This document shows, piece by piece, positions 25,009 through 35,303 of a DNA stretch of 64,000 nt. This DNA comes from Leucobacter luti (GTDB taxonomy: Bacteria > Actinomycetota > Actinomycetes > Actinomycetales > Microbacteriaceae). The DNA lies in assembly GCF_004217175.1 (NCBI RefSeq), contig NZ_SHKI01000007.1:1-64000 (forward strand), written 5' to 3'. Both the position numbers and the translations under genes were made by a program. A model generated the notes under the pieces. That model made no database searches and was not told the origin of the DNA. It saw only the letters and a program-made list of their open reading frames with translations. How positions within the stretch are numbered: position 1 is the first letter of the stretch; each line of letters opens with the position of its first letter.

Positions 25009-25986
25009 ATGCACACTTCAGCTGCCGGATCAGACCCGAGCTCTGGCGCCGTAGCCCGGCGGCGCATCGCCGTGCTTGGCCCACGCGGGCAGATCGGACG
25101 TGTTGTGGTGCGTGAGCTCCTCGCGCAGGGCGCCGAGGTGGTTACTGTCTCTCGGAGCGCGACGCCGCCCGCCGGTGTCTTCGCGCACCGCGCGGTGGGC
25201 GCGGATGCGCCCGAGGCGCTCGGCCGCGCGCTCCGCGACTGCAGCAGCGTGATTGTGGCAGTCGGGCTGCCCTACCGGGCCGCGGTGTGGGAGCGTGAGT
25301 GGGTCCCGCTCATGCAGACGATCGTGGCGGCGGCCAGCGACCATGACATTCCGCTCACCGTCCTCGACAACCTCTACGCCTACGGTCGCGCCTCGGGACC
25401 GATCTCGGAAGCACAGCCGCTGGCGCCGTGCAGTCGGAAGGGCGACGCGCGACGGGCGGGGGCGGCCGTCCTGGAACACGCACGTGCCTGGGGAGCGGAT
25501 ATCGTGCTGTGTCGGGCCGCGGACTTTCTGGGTCCTGGGGCCGAGACCACGGTGCTCCCGTGGAGCACGATCACCCGGATCCTCGCCCGGCGCGGCGGCC
25601 GCTTCAACTGGTTTGGGCCACCGGAGTACCGGCACTCGTTCGCCCTCCCCGGCGACGTGGCCCGGGGGCTCATCACTGTCTGCAGCCACCCGAGGCTCCG
25701 GGCTGCGCCGGCCGTGCACCTCCCGGCGATCGCGCCGTTCTCCGGCGATGAGCTCGCGGCCCAGCTCGCGCGTGCCGCGGGCGGTCCGGTGTCTGCCCGG
25801 GTGCTCAGCCGCGGGCTCCTCGCGGTCGCCGGGCTGTTCAGTTCGGCGGCGCGCGAGCAGCTTGAGATGCGCTACCAGTTTGCGAGCAACTATGTGATCG
25901 ACGACTCGGTATTTCGAGGCCTGGTCCCGGGGGAGCCGCGGCGAGAGCTCTCGGACATCATTGCACTCGCGCGTCCGGGGCGATGA
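25009..25986 (+). CDS. NAD(P)-binding SDR-like protein
   Basis: The 325-residue protein has a Rossmann N-terminus with a GPRGQIG nucleotide-binding loop (about residues 25-31) and the layout of atypical extended SDRs (NAD-dependent epimerase/dehydratase or NmrA-like). The YAYG segment near residue 124 holds a candidate catalytic Tyr but lacks the usual following Lys at the i+4 position, so catalysis is uncertain. ATG 25009 fits the promoter position. The gene stands alone between divergent valS and convergent opuAC. The substrate is unknown. Confidence 0.8.
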   Translation: MHTSAAGSDPSSGAVARRRIAVLGPRGQIGRVVVRELLAQGAEVVTVSRSATPPAGVFAHRAVGADAPEALGRALRDCSSVIVAVGLPYRAAVWEREWVPLMQTIVAAASDHDIPLTVLDNLYAYGRASGPISEAQPLAPCSRKGDARRAGAAVLEHARAWGADIVLCRAADFLGPGAETTVLPWSTITRILARRGGRFNWFGPPEYRHSFALPGDVARGLITVCSHPRLRAAPAVHLPAIAPFSGDELAAQLARAAGGPVSARVLSRGLLAVAGLFSSAAREQLEMRYQFASNYVIDDSVFRGLVPGEPRRELSDIIALARPGR

Positions 25987-26030
25987 AGCTGAGCGCGGGC
26001 ACCGGCGGGTGACCGCCCCGGGAAACGAGC

Positions 26031-26065
26031 AACGCGGCGGCACACCCGAGGTGTGCCGCCGCGTT
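26031..26065. terminator. Bidirectional terminator, SDR gene / opuAC
   Basis: A 16-bp perfect stem (AACGCGGCGGCACACC with its complement) and a 3-nt loop lie between the convergent genes. Confidence 0.88.
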
Positions 26066-26080
26066 GTGCCCTGCGTGAAA

Positions 26081-26989
26081 CTAGTTCGAGAGCTGCGTGG
26101 AGAACGCGTCCGGGTTCTCCTTGAGCCAGGCCTCAACGGCCTCGGCCTCGTTGCCCTCGCCGTACTCGTTCACGACGAGATCCTCGAGCGAGCCGTACTG
26201 GGCGTCGTCGAGCTGGATGCCCGCGATCAGCTCGGCCGCGTCCGGGTACGTGTCAGAGAACCCGTTGGTGCCCAGGAAGTGCAGCGCCTCGGGCTCGCCC
26301 ATCGCCTGCTTGGGATCCTTCAGATCCTTCACCGGGAACGCGTCGTTTGCCCAGAACGGGCGCCACAGCGTGACGACCACGTCTTCCTTCTTCTCGATCT
26401 TGTCCTTGAGCGTCGCGAGCATGGTCGCGGTCGAGGAGGTGACGAGCTCGTAGCTGTCTTCGAGGCCGTACTCGGGCATCATGACGGTCTCGGTCTGCTC
26501 GGTAAGGCCCGCGCTCGGCTCGATGCCGATGATCTTGCCGTCGAAGCGGTCTGCGTTGGCGGCGAGCTCGTCCATCGAGTCGATGTCCGTGTACTCGGGC
26601 ACCGCGATGGTGAGCACGGCGTTGTCGTAGTACGCGCCGAGGTCCTCGATGTCTGCGCCGTACTTCTCCATGTACGAGGCGTGCGTCTTCTCAGACCACG
26701 CGGAAGGGTAGATGTCGATGTCGCCGGAAGCGAGGCCCGTGTACAGCACTGCTGCCTCGGTGAGCTCCTCCATCTCCACGTTGTAGCCGAGCTGCTCAAG
26801 CTGGTTTTCGAGCAGGTATGCGGTGCTCAGGCCGTCGGTCCACGAGGGGAGGAAGCCGAGCGTGATCGTCTTGTCCGCGTCGCCGGAGCCCTCCGAGCCG
26901 CCATCGCTGCTCGAGCTGCACCCGGTGAGGGCGAGCGCTGCCGCGGCTCCGAGTGCGATGACTCCGGTCAGGTGTCGCTTGTTCATCAT
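26081..26989 (-). CDS. opuAC: Glycine betaine/proline-type ABC transporter substrate-binding lipoprotein
   Basis: The 302-residue protein has a lipoprotein signal with lipobox LTGC24, a Ser/Gly linker and an OpuAC/ProX-type binding domain. Aromatic residues that could form the quaternary-ammonium cage include W in FLPSWTDG, W in PSAWSEKTH and the WRPFW segment. It captures osmoprotectants such as glycine betaine, choline or proline betaine for the adjacent permease and ATPase. The first ATG (26987-26989) has AAGGA about 7 nt upstream. It is the last gene of opuAA-AB-AC, separated from the permease by 98 nt holding two hairpins, which may raise expression of the binding protein relative to the other subunits. 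Confidence 0.93.
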   Translation of the reverse strand: MMNKRHLTGVIALGAAAALALTGCSSSSDGGSEGSGDADKTITLGFLPSWTDGLSTAYLLENQLEQLGYNVEMEELTEAAVLYTGLASGDIDIYPSAWSEKTHASYMEKYGADIEDLGAYYDNAVLTIAVPEYTDIDSMDELAANADRFDGKIIGIEPSAGLTEQTETVMMPEYGLEDSYELVTSSTATMLATLKDKIEKKEDVVVTLWRPFWANDAFPVKDLKDPKQAMGEPEALHFLGTNGFSDTYPDAAELIAGIQLDDAQYGSLEDLVVNEYGEGNEAEAVEAWLKENPDAFSTQLSN

Positions 26990-27004
26990 GCGTCTTCCTT
27001 TCTG

Positions 27005-27051
27005 CTCGCGCCGCTGGCGCGAGTCGTCTGGAGTGTGGGGGCGTACGCCCC
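27005..27051 (-). repeat. Two stem-loops in the opuAB-opuAC spacer
   Basis: CTCGCGCC-GCT-GGCGCGAG (27005-27023) and the palindrome GGGGCGTACGCCCC (27038-27051) sit between permease and binding-protein genes. Such structures often stabilise mRNA segments or partly terminate transcription inside ABC operons. Confidence 0.6.
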
Positions 27052-27087
27052 GGGTATCGTGCGGGTCTGAACTGGCGCGAGCCGGGC

Positions 27088-28023
27088 TCACACAGCGACG
27101 GGTGTCGCGGCCGCGGGCCGGCTGGCGGGAGCGCTGCGCTTTCGCGAGAACTGTGCGCGCAGCGAGTGCTTGAAGTCGCCCGGGGCACCGAGCGCGGCGG
27201 TCACGCGATCGAGGAACACGGCGAGGAGCACCACGCCGAGGCCGGCCTCAACGCCCTTGCTCACGTTGAGCGTGGAGATCGAGGCGATGACTTCCTTACC
27301 CAGGCCGTTCGCGCCGGCCATACCGGCGACAACCGCCATCGACAGGGCGAGCATGATGACCTGGTTGATCCCGGCCATGATGGTCGGCATGGCGAGCGGC
27401 AGCTGGATCCCGCGCAGGATCGCGCCCGGCTTCGCGCCAAAGGCGTAGCCCGCTTCCACGGTCTCACTGTCGACCCCGCGGATGCCGAGCTCCGTGAATC
27501 GCACGCCCGGGGGCAGCGAGAAGATGATCGTGGCGAACACGCCGGGGGCAAATCCGATCGTGAAGAAGATGACCGCGGGGATCAGGTAGACGAAGGCGGG
27601 CATGGTCTGCATGAAGTCGAGGATCGGCTTCAACACCGCGCTCACACGATCGTTGCGCGCGGCCCAGATGCCGAGCGGCACGGCGATCGCCACGGCGATG
27701 ATCGTCGCGATCAGCACGAGCGCGAGCGTGTACATGGCGTTCTCCCACTGGCCCATCGCGACAATCGCGGTGAGAGTGATAACCGTGCCGGCGGCGAACT
27801 GCCAGGAGCGCACCAGCCAGCCGATGAGCGCGAGCACGATGATGAGCAGGAAGAACGGCGTTGAAATGAGCACGTCACTCAACTCCGCGACCAGCCAGTT
27901 CATCACGAAGCCGACCACGTCGAGGAATGAGTCGAACGCGACCTTAAACCAGTCGAGTCCCGCCTCGACCCAGTCGCCGACGGGGATACGCAGCCAGTCC
28001 ATGGCGCTGTTGTCGGTTTTCAC
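27088..28023 (-). CDS. opuAB: Glycine betaine/proline-type ABC transporter permease
   Basis: The 311-residue ProW/OpuAB-like permease has about six to seven membrane helices and the ABC-permease EAA-type loop (VEAGYAFGAKPGAILRGIQLP) near residues 190-210. The GTG start at 28021-28023 overlaps the stop of the ATPase gene in GTGA, so the two are translationally coupled. It forms the membrane channel for the osmoprotectant transporter. Confidence 0.94.
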   Translation of the reverse strand: MKTDNSAMDWLRIPVGDWVEAGLDWFKVAFDSFLDVVGFVMNWLVAELSDVLISTPFFLLIIVLALIGWLVRSWQFAAGTVITLTAIVAMGQWENAMYTLALVLIATIIAVAIAVPLGIWAARNDRVSAVLKPILDFMQTMPAFVYLIPAVIFFTIGFAPGVFATIIFSLPPGVRFTELGIRGVDSETVEAGYAFGAKPGAILRGIQLPLAMPTIMAGINQVIMLALSMAVVAGMAGANGLGKEVIASISTLNVSKGVEAGLGVVLLAVFLDRVTAALGAPGDFKHSLRAQFSRKRSAPASRPAAATPVAV

Positions 28024-29399
28024 AGGGTCTCCTCCGTGGGCACGAGCGGCGCGTTGCCGCTCGCTGCGGTCTGCGTGGTTGCCAGTGTCTCGGTGATCAT
28101 CGCCGAGGTCACGGTGGGCAGGGGTTCGATCACCGGGATCTCGGTGGTGACCGGGGGGAGGTCGGTCAACGCGGCGAGGAGCGTCACGCGCGGCACGACG
28201 CCGATGAGGCGATCCTGCTCGTCGATCACTGCGACGGGCAGCGGACTCTCAACCGCGAGCTCGAACAGCTCCGAGATCACCTGGTCGGCACGCACGACCG
28301 ACGGGGTGGGGCGGAGCACGTCGGTGAGATCAGTGCCGCCCTCACGCACCTGGCGGAGCACGTCCTTGTCGCGGACCACCCCCAGGAGCGTGCGTGCGCC
28401 CGTGGTCACGAAGCACGCGGAGGTCTGCAGGTCGCGCATGGTGCGGAGCGCGGTGCGCGGCCCGGCTGAGCCGGGGACCACAGCGCGCGGCGGTTCCATG
28501 ACGTCGCCGGCGGTGAGCACGCGAGCGCGGTCGACGTCCTGCACGAACTGCGCGACGTAGTCGTTGGCGGGGTCAGTGAGAATGTCGTTGGGGGTGCCCA
28601 CCTGCACGATCCGGCCGTCGCGCATGACCGCGATCCGGTCGCCCAGGAACATTGCCTCGTTGAGGTCGTGTGTAATGAAGACGATGGTCTTCTGCAGCTC
28701 CTGCTGCAGCTCCACGAGCTGTTCCTGCATCTCACGGCGGATCAGGGGGTCGAGCGCGGAGAACGCCTCGTCCATGAGCAGGATGTCGGTCTCCGCCGCG
28801 AACGCGCGTGCGATGCCGACGCGCTGCTGCATGCCGCCGGAGAGCTGGCCGGGGAGACGATCCTCCCAGCCGGCGAGGCCGACGCGCTCAAGCCAGTGCT
28901 GCGCCTTCTTGCGGCGCTCTTCAAGGCCGACGCCCTGCAGCTCAAGGCCATACGCAACGTTGTCGAGGACGTTGCGGTGGGGGAGCAGCGCGAAGTGCTG
29001 AAACACCATCGACATGCGATCGCGGCGCAGGTCACGCAGCTCGGAGGTGGCGAGGCCAACGACCTCGGTGCCGAAGACAGTGATTGAACCGTCGGTCGTG
29101 TCGTTGAGCCCGTTCAGCATGCGGATCAGCGTGGACTTGCCGGATCCGGACAGGCCCATGACGACGAAGATTTCGCCGGGCTGCACGTCGAAGCTTGCGT
29201 CGATGACCGCCGCGGTGCCTTGGCTCCGCAGCTGCTCGCGGCTGATGCCGTTGCGAAGCCGCTTGACGACCTCTTTCGGTCGGCGGCCGAAAACCTTGTA
29301 GGCGCCCGAGACCGAGATGGCGGGCGCAGTCTGCGGGGTGCCAGCCGTGGCCGCACCTCGCGCGTCCGGTTGCCCGGACTGTTCAGTTGTATGGGTCAC
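28020..29399 (-). CDS. opuAA: Glycine betaine/proline-type ABC transporter ATP-binding protein with CBS pair
   Basis: The 459-residue ATPase has Walker [10 protein letters not shown] (82-90), signature LSGGMQQR near 184-191 and Walker B ILLMDEAF near 204-211. Residues about 295-420 form two CBS domains, which in OpuA sense ionic strength or cyclic-di-AMP and gate transport. The GTG at 29397-29399 has GAGGAG 8 nt upstream. N-terminal residues 1-25 and the last 40 are low complexity. It is the first gene of the operon, divergent from the ileS T-box region. Confidence 0.95.
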   Translation of the reverse strand: MTHTTEQSGQPDARGAATAGTPQTAPAISVSGAYKVFGRRPKEVVKRLRNGISREQLRSQGTAAVIDASFDVQPGEIFVVMGLSGSGKSTLIRMLNGLNDTTDGSITVFGTEVVGLATSELRDLRRDRMSMVFQHFALLPHRNVLDNVAYGLELQGVGLEERRKKAQHWLERVGLAGWEDRLPGQLSGGMQQRVGIARAFAAETDILLMDEAFSALDPLIRREMQEQLVELQQELQKTIVFITHDLNEAMFLGDRIAVMRDGRIVQVGTPNDILTDPANDYVAQFVQDVDRARVLTAGDVMEPPRAVVPGSAGPRTALRTMRDLQTSACFVTTGARTLLGVVRDKDVLRQVREGGTDLTDVLRPTPSVVRADQVISELFELAVESPLPVAVIDEQDRLIGVVPRVTLLAALTDLPPVTTEIPVIEPLPTVTSAMITETLATTQTAASGNAPLVPTEETL

Positions 29400-29817
29400 T
29401 CAGATACTCCTCATGTGGTGCGCGAAGATCCGCGGGTCACCAAAGAAAACCGCTCGCGGGGCGCACTCGGGGCGCACACCGCCAGGCAGCCAGTCGAATG
29501 GCTAGATCTCGTATTGCGGAGCGGGACGCAGCACGCACCGTGTCCCTCGTTCACGCCGTCGGATCTCGACGGTGTACCTCACTGGCAGGGCGGCGCGCAT
29601 CGGGCCGAATCGCACTCAACGCTGACTTGACGCTAACAACCTTTCATCGCAAACTGCAAGGTTGCCCCGTCACTGATCGGGGTCCAGGATTGCGCAAATA
29701 TCGTTTTGATCTGGGATTTTCGCTCCATCACTTCGTTACTCGTTCGTTACCTAAATGGCCGAAAGTGCGCTCGACAGCGCAATCGCGGCACCCAGACTGC
29801 TCCGGGCACGCCTGCGC
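29400..29817. other. Long intergenic region between opuAA and the ileS T-box
   Basis: No supportable gene is seen in these 418 nt. The segment 29640-29760 is notably AT-richer than the surroundings (for example 29697-29722), which suits the opuA promoter region. TTGACG at 29627-29632 with CAAACT 17 nt downstream is a plus-strand promoter-like pair of uncertain use. A CGTTACTCGTTCGTTAC direct repeat lies near 29734-29750. Confidence 0.5.
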
Positions 29818-30048
29818 TACACTTGACGTATCGACCGCGATCCGGCCATCACCGGGGAGTCTTCGGAGGAACCGCTCGACCCGCACGGGGCGAGCGCAGT
29901 AGAACCGAACGGGCACGGCCCGTCACAGCCAAATGAAGGGGCCGCAGCCCGAGCAGCATCTGGGAAGCGGCAAGTTGGGTGGTACCGCGGGCCGCGAGGC
30001 TCGTCCCGGCAGTGAATACACGTAGCCACGCCGGATCGAAGGACCCTC
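29818..30048 (+). promoter_or_regulatory. Isoleucine T-box leader of ileS, with -10 box
   Basis: TACACT (29818-29823) is a likely -10 box. The transcript then carries a Stem I-like region with a candidate specifier ATC (Ile) at 29848-29850 in GGCCATCACCGGGG, and the hallmark T-box sequence TGGTACCGCG at 29980-29989, which contains the four bases complementary to the UGGN-type tRNA 3' end. The ileS Shine-Dalgarno CGAAGGA (30037-30043) follows with no terminator, so regulation is probably at translation initiation, as known for actinobacterial ileS T-boxes. Uncharged tRNA-Ile would expose the Shine-Dalgarno. Confidence 0.92.
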
Positions 30049-33000
30049 ATGCCGTACCCTCAGCAGCCCACCGGAGCCCCTGCGCCGCAGCACGACGGCG
30101 CCGCGTTTGGCGTCGCACCGTCCCCGAGCTTCCCCAAGGTCGAGGAGCGCGTCCTCGCGTTCTGGAGCGACGACGACACCTTTGCCGAGTCGATCCGACA
30201 GCGCGCCGACGCCCCCGAGTGGGTGTTCAATGACGGCCCGCCGTTCGCAAACGGCCTGCCCCACTACGGGCACCTCCTCACCGGGTACGCAAAAGACGTG
30301 TTCCCTCGCTTCCAGACCATGCGGGGCAAGAAGGTGGAGCGCCGGTTCGGCTGGGACACGCACGGCCTCCCGGCCGAGCTCGAGGCGATGAAGCAGCTCG
30401 GGATCACCGAGAAGAGCGAGATCGAGGCGATGGGCGTCACCGCGTTCAACGAGCAGGCGCGCGAGTCGGTGCTGCGCTACGTCGACGAGTGGGAAGACTA
30501 CGTCACCCGCCAGGCGCGCTGGGTCGACTTTGAGCACGGGTACAAGACCCTCAACCTCGGGTACATGGAGAGTGTGATCTGGGCGTTCAAGCGGCTCTAC
30601 GACACGGGACTCGCCTACGAGGGCTCGCGCATCCTGCCGTACTGCTGGCGCGACGAGACGCCGCTCTCCAACCACGAGCTGCGCATGGACGACGACGTCT
30701 ACCAGATGCGGCAGGACCCATCGGTCACGGTCACGTTCCCGCTGGTGGGGGAGCGCGCAGCCGCGCTCGACCTCCTCGGGGCACGCGCCCTCGCGTGGAC
30801 CACCACCCCGTGGACGCTGCCCACGAACTTCGCGCTCGCGGTCGGCCCCGCCATCGACTACGCGCTCGTACCCGCCGGCCCGGCCGGTGCCGCCGATGGC
30901 GGCGCGGCCGATGCCGCGCAGTACCTGCTGGCGATCGACCTGGTCGGCGCGCACGCGAAGGAGCTGGGCTACGCGTCGGCCGACGAGGCGCGCGCGGCCG
31001 TCGCCCGCACCGTGCCCGGCGCGGAGCTCGCTGGCGTGCGCTACGAGCGGCTCTTCGACTACTACTCCGATGCCGCTGAGTGGGGCACCGAGCACGCCTG
31101 GCAGATCCTGGTCGACGACTACGTCTCGACCAGTGACGGAACCGGCATCGTGCACCAGGCCCCCGCATACGGCGAGGACGATCAGCGCATCGGCACGGCA
31201 GCAGGGATCCCCACCATCGTGAGCGTCGACGAGGGTGGCCGGTTCCTGAACTCGGTTCCCGACGTCGCCGGTGAACTCTGGATGGACGCGAACCGGCCGC
31301 TGATCCGGCTCATCAAGGAGCGCGGCCGTCTGCTGCGCGAGGCGAGTTACGAGCACTCGTACCCGCACTGCTGGCGGTGCCGCAACCCGCTGATCTACAA
31401 GGCGGTGTCCAGCTGGTTCGTGCGCGTCACCGACATCAAGGAGCGCATGCTCCAGGTCAACGAGGACATCACCTGGGTCCCCGAGAACGTGAAGCACGGG
31501 CAGTTCGGCAAGTGGCTTGAGGGGGCCCGTGACTGGTCGATCAGCCGCAACCGCTATTGGGGCAGCCCGATCCCGGTCTGGAAGAGCGACAACCCCGATT
31601 TCCCGCGCGTTGACGTGTACGGCTCCGTCGCGGAGCTCGAGGCCGACTTCGGCGAACTGCCGCGCAACGCGGCCGGGGAGATCGACCTCCACCGCCCGTA
31701 CATCGACGATCTCACGCGCCCAAATCCGAATGACCCGAGCGGCCAGTCCACAATGCGCCGGATCGAGGATGTCCTCGACGTCTGGTTCGACTCCGCGTCG
31801 ATGCCGTTCGCGCAGGCGCACTACCCCTTTGAGAATCAAGAGTGGTTCGACACGCACCAGCCGGCTGACTTTATCGTCGAGTACATCGGCCAGACCCGCG
31901 GCTGGTTCTACGTGCAGCACGTGCTCGCCACGGCGCTCTTTGATCGGCCAGCGTTCAAGAACGTGATCAGCCACGGCATCGTGCTCGGCTCCGACGGCAA
32001 CAAGATGTCGAAGTCACTGCAGAACTACCCCGACGTCAACGAGGTGTTCAACCGCGACGGTTCAGACGCGATGCGCTGGTTCCTGATGGCCTCGCCCGTG
32101 GTGCGCGGCGGCAACCTCGTCGTCACTGAAGAGGGCATCCGCGAGGGCGTGCGGCAGTTCATCCTGCCGCTCTGGAACAGCTGGTACTTCTTCAGCCTGT
32201 ACGCGAACGCCGACGGCTTCACCGCCGAGCGCCGCACCGACTCGGGCGATCCGCTCGATCGCTACATCCTCGCGAAGACGGGCGATCTCGTGCGCGACGT
32301 CGAGCGCCACCTCGACGGGCTCGACACCACCTCCGCGGCCGAGGCGCTGCGCGCCTACGCCGAGGTCCTCACCAACTGGTACGTGCGCCGCTCGCGCGAC
32401 CGGTTCTGGGAGGGCACGGCCGGCGCGAACGGCAAGCCCGAGAACGCCCAGGCGTTCAACACCCTCTTCACCGTGCTCGAGACCGTAGCGCGCGTGGCGG
32501 CGCCACTCGCGCCGCTCGTCACCGAGGAGCTGTGGCGTGGCCTGACCGGCGGCCGCTCGGTGCACCTCACCGACTGGCCTGACGCGAGCGAATTCCCGAG
32601 CGATCCCGAGCTGGTCGCAGCGATGGACGAGGTGCGCCAGATCACCTCGCAGGCGCTCGCGCTGCGCAAGGCGCGCCGGCTCCGCGTGCGCCTCCCGCTC
32701 GCAGAGCTCACCGTGGTCACCGCGCGACCCGAGGCCGTTGAGCCCTTCGCCGACATTCTCCGTGAGGAGCTCAACGTGAAGGCGGTCACGCTGGTCGCCC
32801 AGACCGAGACGAGCGCCGCCGACCACGGTGTGGTGCAGACGCTCGCGGTCAACGCGCGCGCCGCCGGCCCGCGGCTCGGCAAGCAGGTGCAGGCCGCGAT
32901 CAAGGCTGCGAAGGCCGGCGACTGGTCGGAGACCGACGGCGTGGTCACCGCGGGTGACATCGCGCTCGAACCGCACGAGTACGAGCTGACGCTGAGCGTC

Positions 33001-33441
33001 GGCGAGGGCAGCGACGGCGGGCCCGCCCTGAGCCTCATCCCCGGCGGGGGCTTTGTGCTCCTGGAGACCGAGACCACGCCGGAGCTCGAGGCCGAGGGCG
33101 TGGCCCGCGACGCGATCCGTGCGGTGCAGGAGGCGCGCAAGCAGGCCGGCCTCGATGTTACTGATCGGATCGTGCTCGCGCTCAACGTCGACCCGATCCT
33201 GGTCGACGCGCTGCGCGGTCACTCCGCACTGATCGCCGGTGAGACACTCGCCGCCGGCATTGCTGTGGAGGGCACACCGGGCATCGAACTGATCGTGGAC
33301 GACATCACCTCGCCAGGCAACGGGGTCTTCATCACCGGCGCGAAGGCGCTCGGGGTTGAAAAGTCGCCCATGGTGATCACCATTGACACGACGGGGCTCG
33401 ACGCCCCGGAAGACTGGACCCCGGGAGAAGACGCACGATGA
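30049..33441 (+). CDS. ileS: Isoleucyl-tRNA synthetase
   Basis: The 1130-residue class I synthetase is longer than the E. coli enzyme (939) and closer to the eukaryote-like IleRS type found in many actinobacteria, some of which resist mupirocin. HYGH (about residues 70-73, in [10 protein letters not shown]) and KMSKS near 651-655 ([11 protein letters not shown]) are intact. The CP1 editing domain lies at about 210-450. A C-terminal extension carries a ferredoxin-like fold. ATG 30049 has GAAGGA 6 nt upstream. It is controlled by the T-box leader and overlaps folC by 4 nt. Confidence 0.97.
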   Translation: MPYPQQPTGAPAPQHDGAAFGVAPSPSFPKVEERVLAFWSDDDTFAESIRQRADAPEWVFNDGPPFANGLPHYGHLLTGYAKDVFPRFQTMRGKKVERRFGWDTHGLPAELEAMKQLGITEKSEIEAMGVTAFNEQARESVLRYVDEWEDYVTRQARWVDFEHGYKTLNLGYMESVIWAFKRLYDTGLAYEGSRILPYCWRDETPLSNHELRMDDDVYQMRQDPSVTVTFPLVGERAAALDLLGARALAWTTTPWTLPTNFALAVGPAIDYALVPAGPAGAADGGAADAAQYLLAIDLVGAHAKELGYASADEARAAVARTVPGAELAGVRYERLFDYYSDAAEWGTEHAWQILVDDYVSTSDGTGIVHQAPAYGEDDQRIGTAAGIPTIVSVDEGGRFLNSVPDVAGELWMDANRPLIRLIKERGRLLREASYEHSYPHCWRCRNPLIYKAVSSWFVRVTDIKERMLQVNEDITWVPENVKHGQFGKWLEGARDWSISRNRYWGSPIPVWKSDNPDFPRVDVYGSVAELEADFGELPRNAAGEIDLHRPYIDDLTRPNPNDPSGQSTMRRIEDVLDVWFDSASMPFAQAHYPFENQEWFDTHQPADFIVEYIGQTRGWFYVQHVLATALFDRPAFKNVISHGIVLGSDGNKMSKSLQNYPDVNEVFNRDGSDAMRWFLMASPVVRGGNLVVTEEGIREGVRQFILPLWNSWYFFSLYANADGFTAERRTDSGDPLDRYILAKTGDLVRDVERHLDGLDTTSAAEALRAYAEVLTNWYVRRSRDRFWEGTAGANGKPENAQAFNTLFTVLETVARVAAPLAPLVTEELWRGLTGGRSVHLTDWPDASEFPSDPELVAAMDEVRQITSQALALRKARRLRVRLPLAELTVVTARPEAVEPFADILREELNVKAVTLVAQTETSAADHGVVQTLAVNARAAGPRLGKQVQAAIKAAKAGDWSETDGVVTAGDIALEPHEYELTLSVGEGSDGGPALSLIPGGGFVLLETETTPELEAEGVARDAIRAVQEARKQAGLDVTDRIVLALNVDPILVDALRGHSALIAGETLAAGIAVEGTPGIELIVDDITSPGNGVFITGAKALGVEKSPMVITIDTTGLDAPEDWTPGEDAR

Positions 33442-34784
33442 GCGCGACCACAGCCGAACAGGTCTATGCCGAACTGCTCGAACGGGTGGGCGAGGCGAAC
33501 CCGCGCCCCCGCATCGAGCCGGTGCGGCGCCTCGCGGAGCTCGCGGGTTCCCCGCAGCTCTCGTTCCCAGTGATCCAGGTGGCCGGCACCAACGGGAAGA
33601 CCTCCACGAGCCGCGCGATTGAGTCGCTGCTGCGCGCGCACGGCCTCCGCACGGGGCTGTTCACGAGCCCGCACCTCGTCGACTTCACCGAGCGGTTCCA
33701 GCTCGACGGGTCCCCGATCTCCGGGGAGGCACTCACCGCTGCCTGGCAGGAGCTCAGTGCCCCGCTCGCGATCGTCGACGCGGAACTCGCCGCGGCCGGC
33801 CACGGCCCGATCACCTTCTTCGAGGCGCTCGCGGTGCTCGCCTTCAGCGCGTTCGCTGACGCGCCCGTCGAGGTCGCTGTGATCGAGGTTGGCATGGGCG
33901 GCGAGTGGGATGCGACGAACATCGCCGACGCCCAGGTCGCCGTCTTCACGCCGATCGACCTCGACCACACCGCGATCCTGGGCGCGGACATCGAGACGAT
34001 TGCACGCACCAAGGCCGGAATCATCAAGCCGGGCGCCGTGGTGGTTTCCGCCGAACAGGATCCGGCCGCGATCGAGGAGCTTACGGCAGCGGCCGAGCGG
34101 CTCGAAACGCCGCTCCTCGTGCAGGGCCGCCACTTCGCGCTCACCGATGATCGGCTCGCCGTTGGCGGCCGCATGATCTCGGTCACCGGTACCACGGGGG
34201 CAGAGTACGCGCCCACGTTCGTGCCACTGTTTGGCCATCATCAGGCGCAGAACGCGGCGCTCGCGATCGCGGCGGTCGAGACATTCTTCGGCGGCGACCG
34301 CGCCGTGTCTGAAGAGGTGCTTGAGGAGGGCTTCGGCCAGCTCACCTCGCCCGGCCGGCTCCAGCTCATTGGCACCGAACCCGTGGTGTACGTTGACGCC
34401 GCGCACAACCCGCACGGCGCTGAGGCGCTCGCCCGGGCGGTGGCCGAGTCGTTCAGTTTCGAGGAGCTTGCGCTCGTCGTCGGCGTGCTGGCAGAAAAGG
34501 ATGCTGCCGGCGTGCTCGCCGCGCTCGCCCCGATCGCGCACCGCGTGACGCTCACGCCCGTCGACTCGCCGCGCAGCGTCGCTGCCGCAGAGCTCGCGGC
34601 GATCGCCGATACTGAGGTGCCCGGCACCCCCGTCGAGATTGCAGAGTCACTGCCGGAGGCGCTCGACGAGGCGCGCGCCTGGGCCGGCCGCGCCAGCGGC
34701 CGCGGCGTGCTCGTAGTCGGATCAGTAATTCTCGCGGGTGAGGCAATCGCGTTCGCCCGCGCCGAAGGTTGGGGGAGCGCATGA
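33438..34784 (+). CDS. folC: Dihydrofolate synthase / folylpolyglutamate synthase
   Basis: The 448-residue Mur-ligase-like enzyme adds glutamate to dihydropteroate and folates. The P-loop GTNGKTS lies near residues 50-56, followed by the [13 protein letters not shown] motif at about 75-87 and the [13 protein letters not shown] segment at about 152-164. ATG 33438 overlaps ileS in ATGA, so isoleucine-responsive control of ileS may also reach folC. The stop overlaps the next gene in ATGA. Confidence 0.95.
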   Translation: MSATTAEQVYAELLERVGEANPRPRIEPVRRLAELAGSPQLSFPVIQVAGTNGKTSTSRAIESLLRAHGLRTGLFTSPHLVDFTERFQLDGSPISGEALTAAWQELSAPLAIVDAELAAAGHGPITFFEALAVLAFSAFADAPVEVAVIEVGMGGEWDATNIADAQVAVFTPIDLDHTAILGADIETIARTKAGIIKPGAVVVSAEQDPAAIEELTAAAERLETPLLVQGRHFALTDDRLAVGGRMISVTGTTGAEYAPTFVPLFGHHQAQNAALAIAAVETFFGGDRAVSEEVLEEGFGQLTSPGRLQLIGTEPVVYVDAAHNPHGAEALARAVAESFSFEELALVVGVLAEKDAAGVLAALAPIAHRVTLTPVDSPRSVAAAELAAIADTEVPGTPVEIAESLPEALDEARAWAGRASGRGVLVVGSVILAGEAIAFARAEGWGSA

Positions 34785-35248
34785 ACCGCCCGCAGGACGG
34801 CGCCGACGCGCCCAAGGACGAAGAGCTGCGGCTCTCCCCGTCCGAGACGATGGCACACAACTCGGCGATGCGGATCTCCGGATCGAGCAGTGGCGGACAG
34901 TCCACCCAGAAGGCGCTCGGCTCGATCGTGCTCGGCTTCGAACTCATTGTCGTGGTGCTGATCGGGCTCACACTGTTTGGCCTCGGCACACTTGAGCCGC
35001 GCGAACTCGGGCTCTACCTGGGTGGTGGCCTCGCGGTCGTGATGATCGTGGGCCTCGCCCTCATGCGACGCGGCAAGGTGGGGATCACGATCGGGTGGAT
35101 CGCGCACGGCCTCGTGCTCGCGACCGCGATCCTGCTCCCGATGGCGCTCATCGTGGGCATCCTGTTCACGGCGCTGTGGGTGTACTGCATGGTGAAGGGC
35201 AGCCAGATGGACCGGGATCGGGCGGCCTGGATCGCCGCTCAGAGCTAG
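34781..35248 (+). CDS. DUF4233 membrane protein
   Basis: The 155-residue protein has a polar N-terminal 45 residues and then three to four membrane helices (about 47-70, 73-95, 103-145). A DUF4233 protein is the usual gene after folC in actinobacteria; the function is unknown. ATG 34781 overlaps the folC stop and has GGGGAG upstream. In relatives ndk normally follows directly; here corA on the other strand lies between. Confidence 0.85.
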   Translation: MNRPQDGADAPKDEELRLSPSETMAHNSAMRISGSSSGGQSTQKALGSIVLGFELIVVVLIGLTLFGLGTLEPRELGLYLGGGLAVVMIVGLALMRRGKVGITIGWIAHGLVLATAILLPMALIVGILFTALWVYCMVKGSQMDRDRAAWIAAQS

Positions 35249-35257
35249 CGCGTCGCG

Positions 35258-35299
35258 GGCGCACGCGGGAACACCCAGCGCGGTGCTCCCGCGTGCGCC
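35258..35299. terminator. Bidirectional terminator, DUF4233 / corA
   Basis: GGCGCACGCGGGA (35258-35270) and TCCCGCGTGCGCC (35287-35299) form a 13-bp perfect stem between the convergent genes. Confidence 0.85.
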
Positions 35300-35303
35300 G
35301 GCA

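Noticed and set aside
29387-29902. Plus-strand frame in the opuAA/ileS spacer
   Set aside because: Overlaps the opuAA start, has poor codon use and no Shine-Dalgarno; the area is better read as promoter and T-box DNA.
29923-31974. 683-codon frame antisense to ileS
   Set aside because: It would run through the T-box leader and ileS on the opposite strand; composition is that of a shadow frame.
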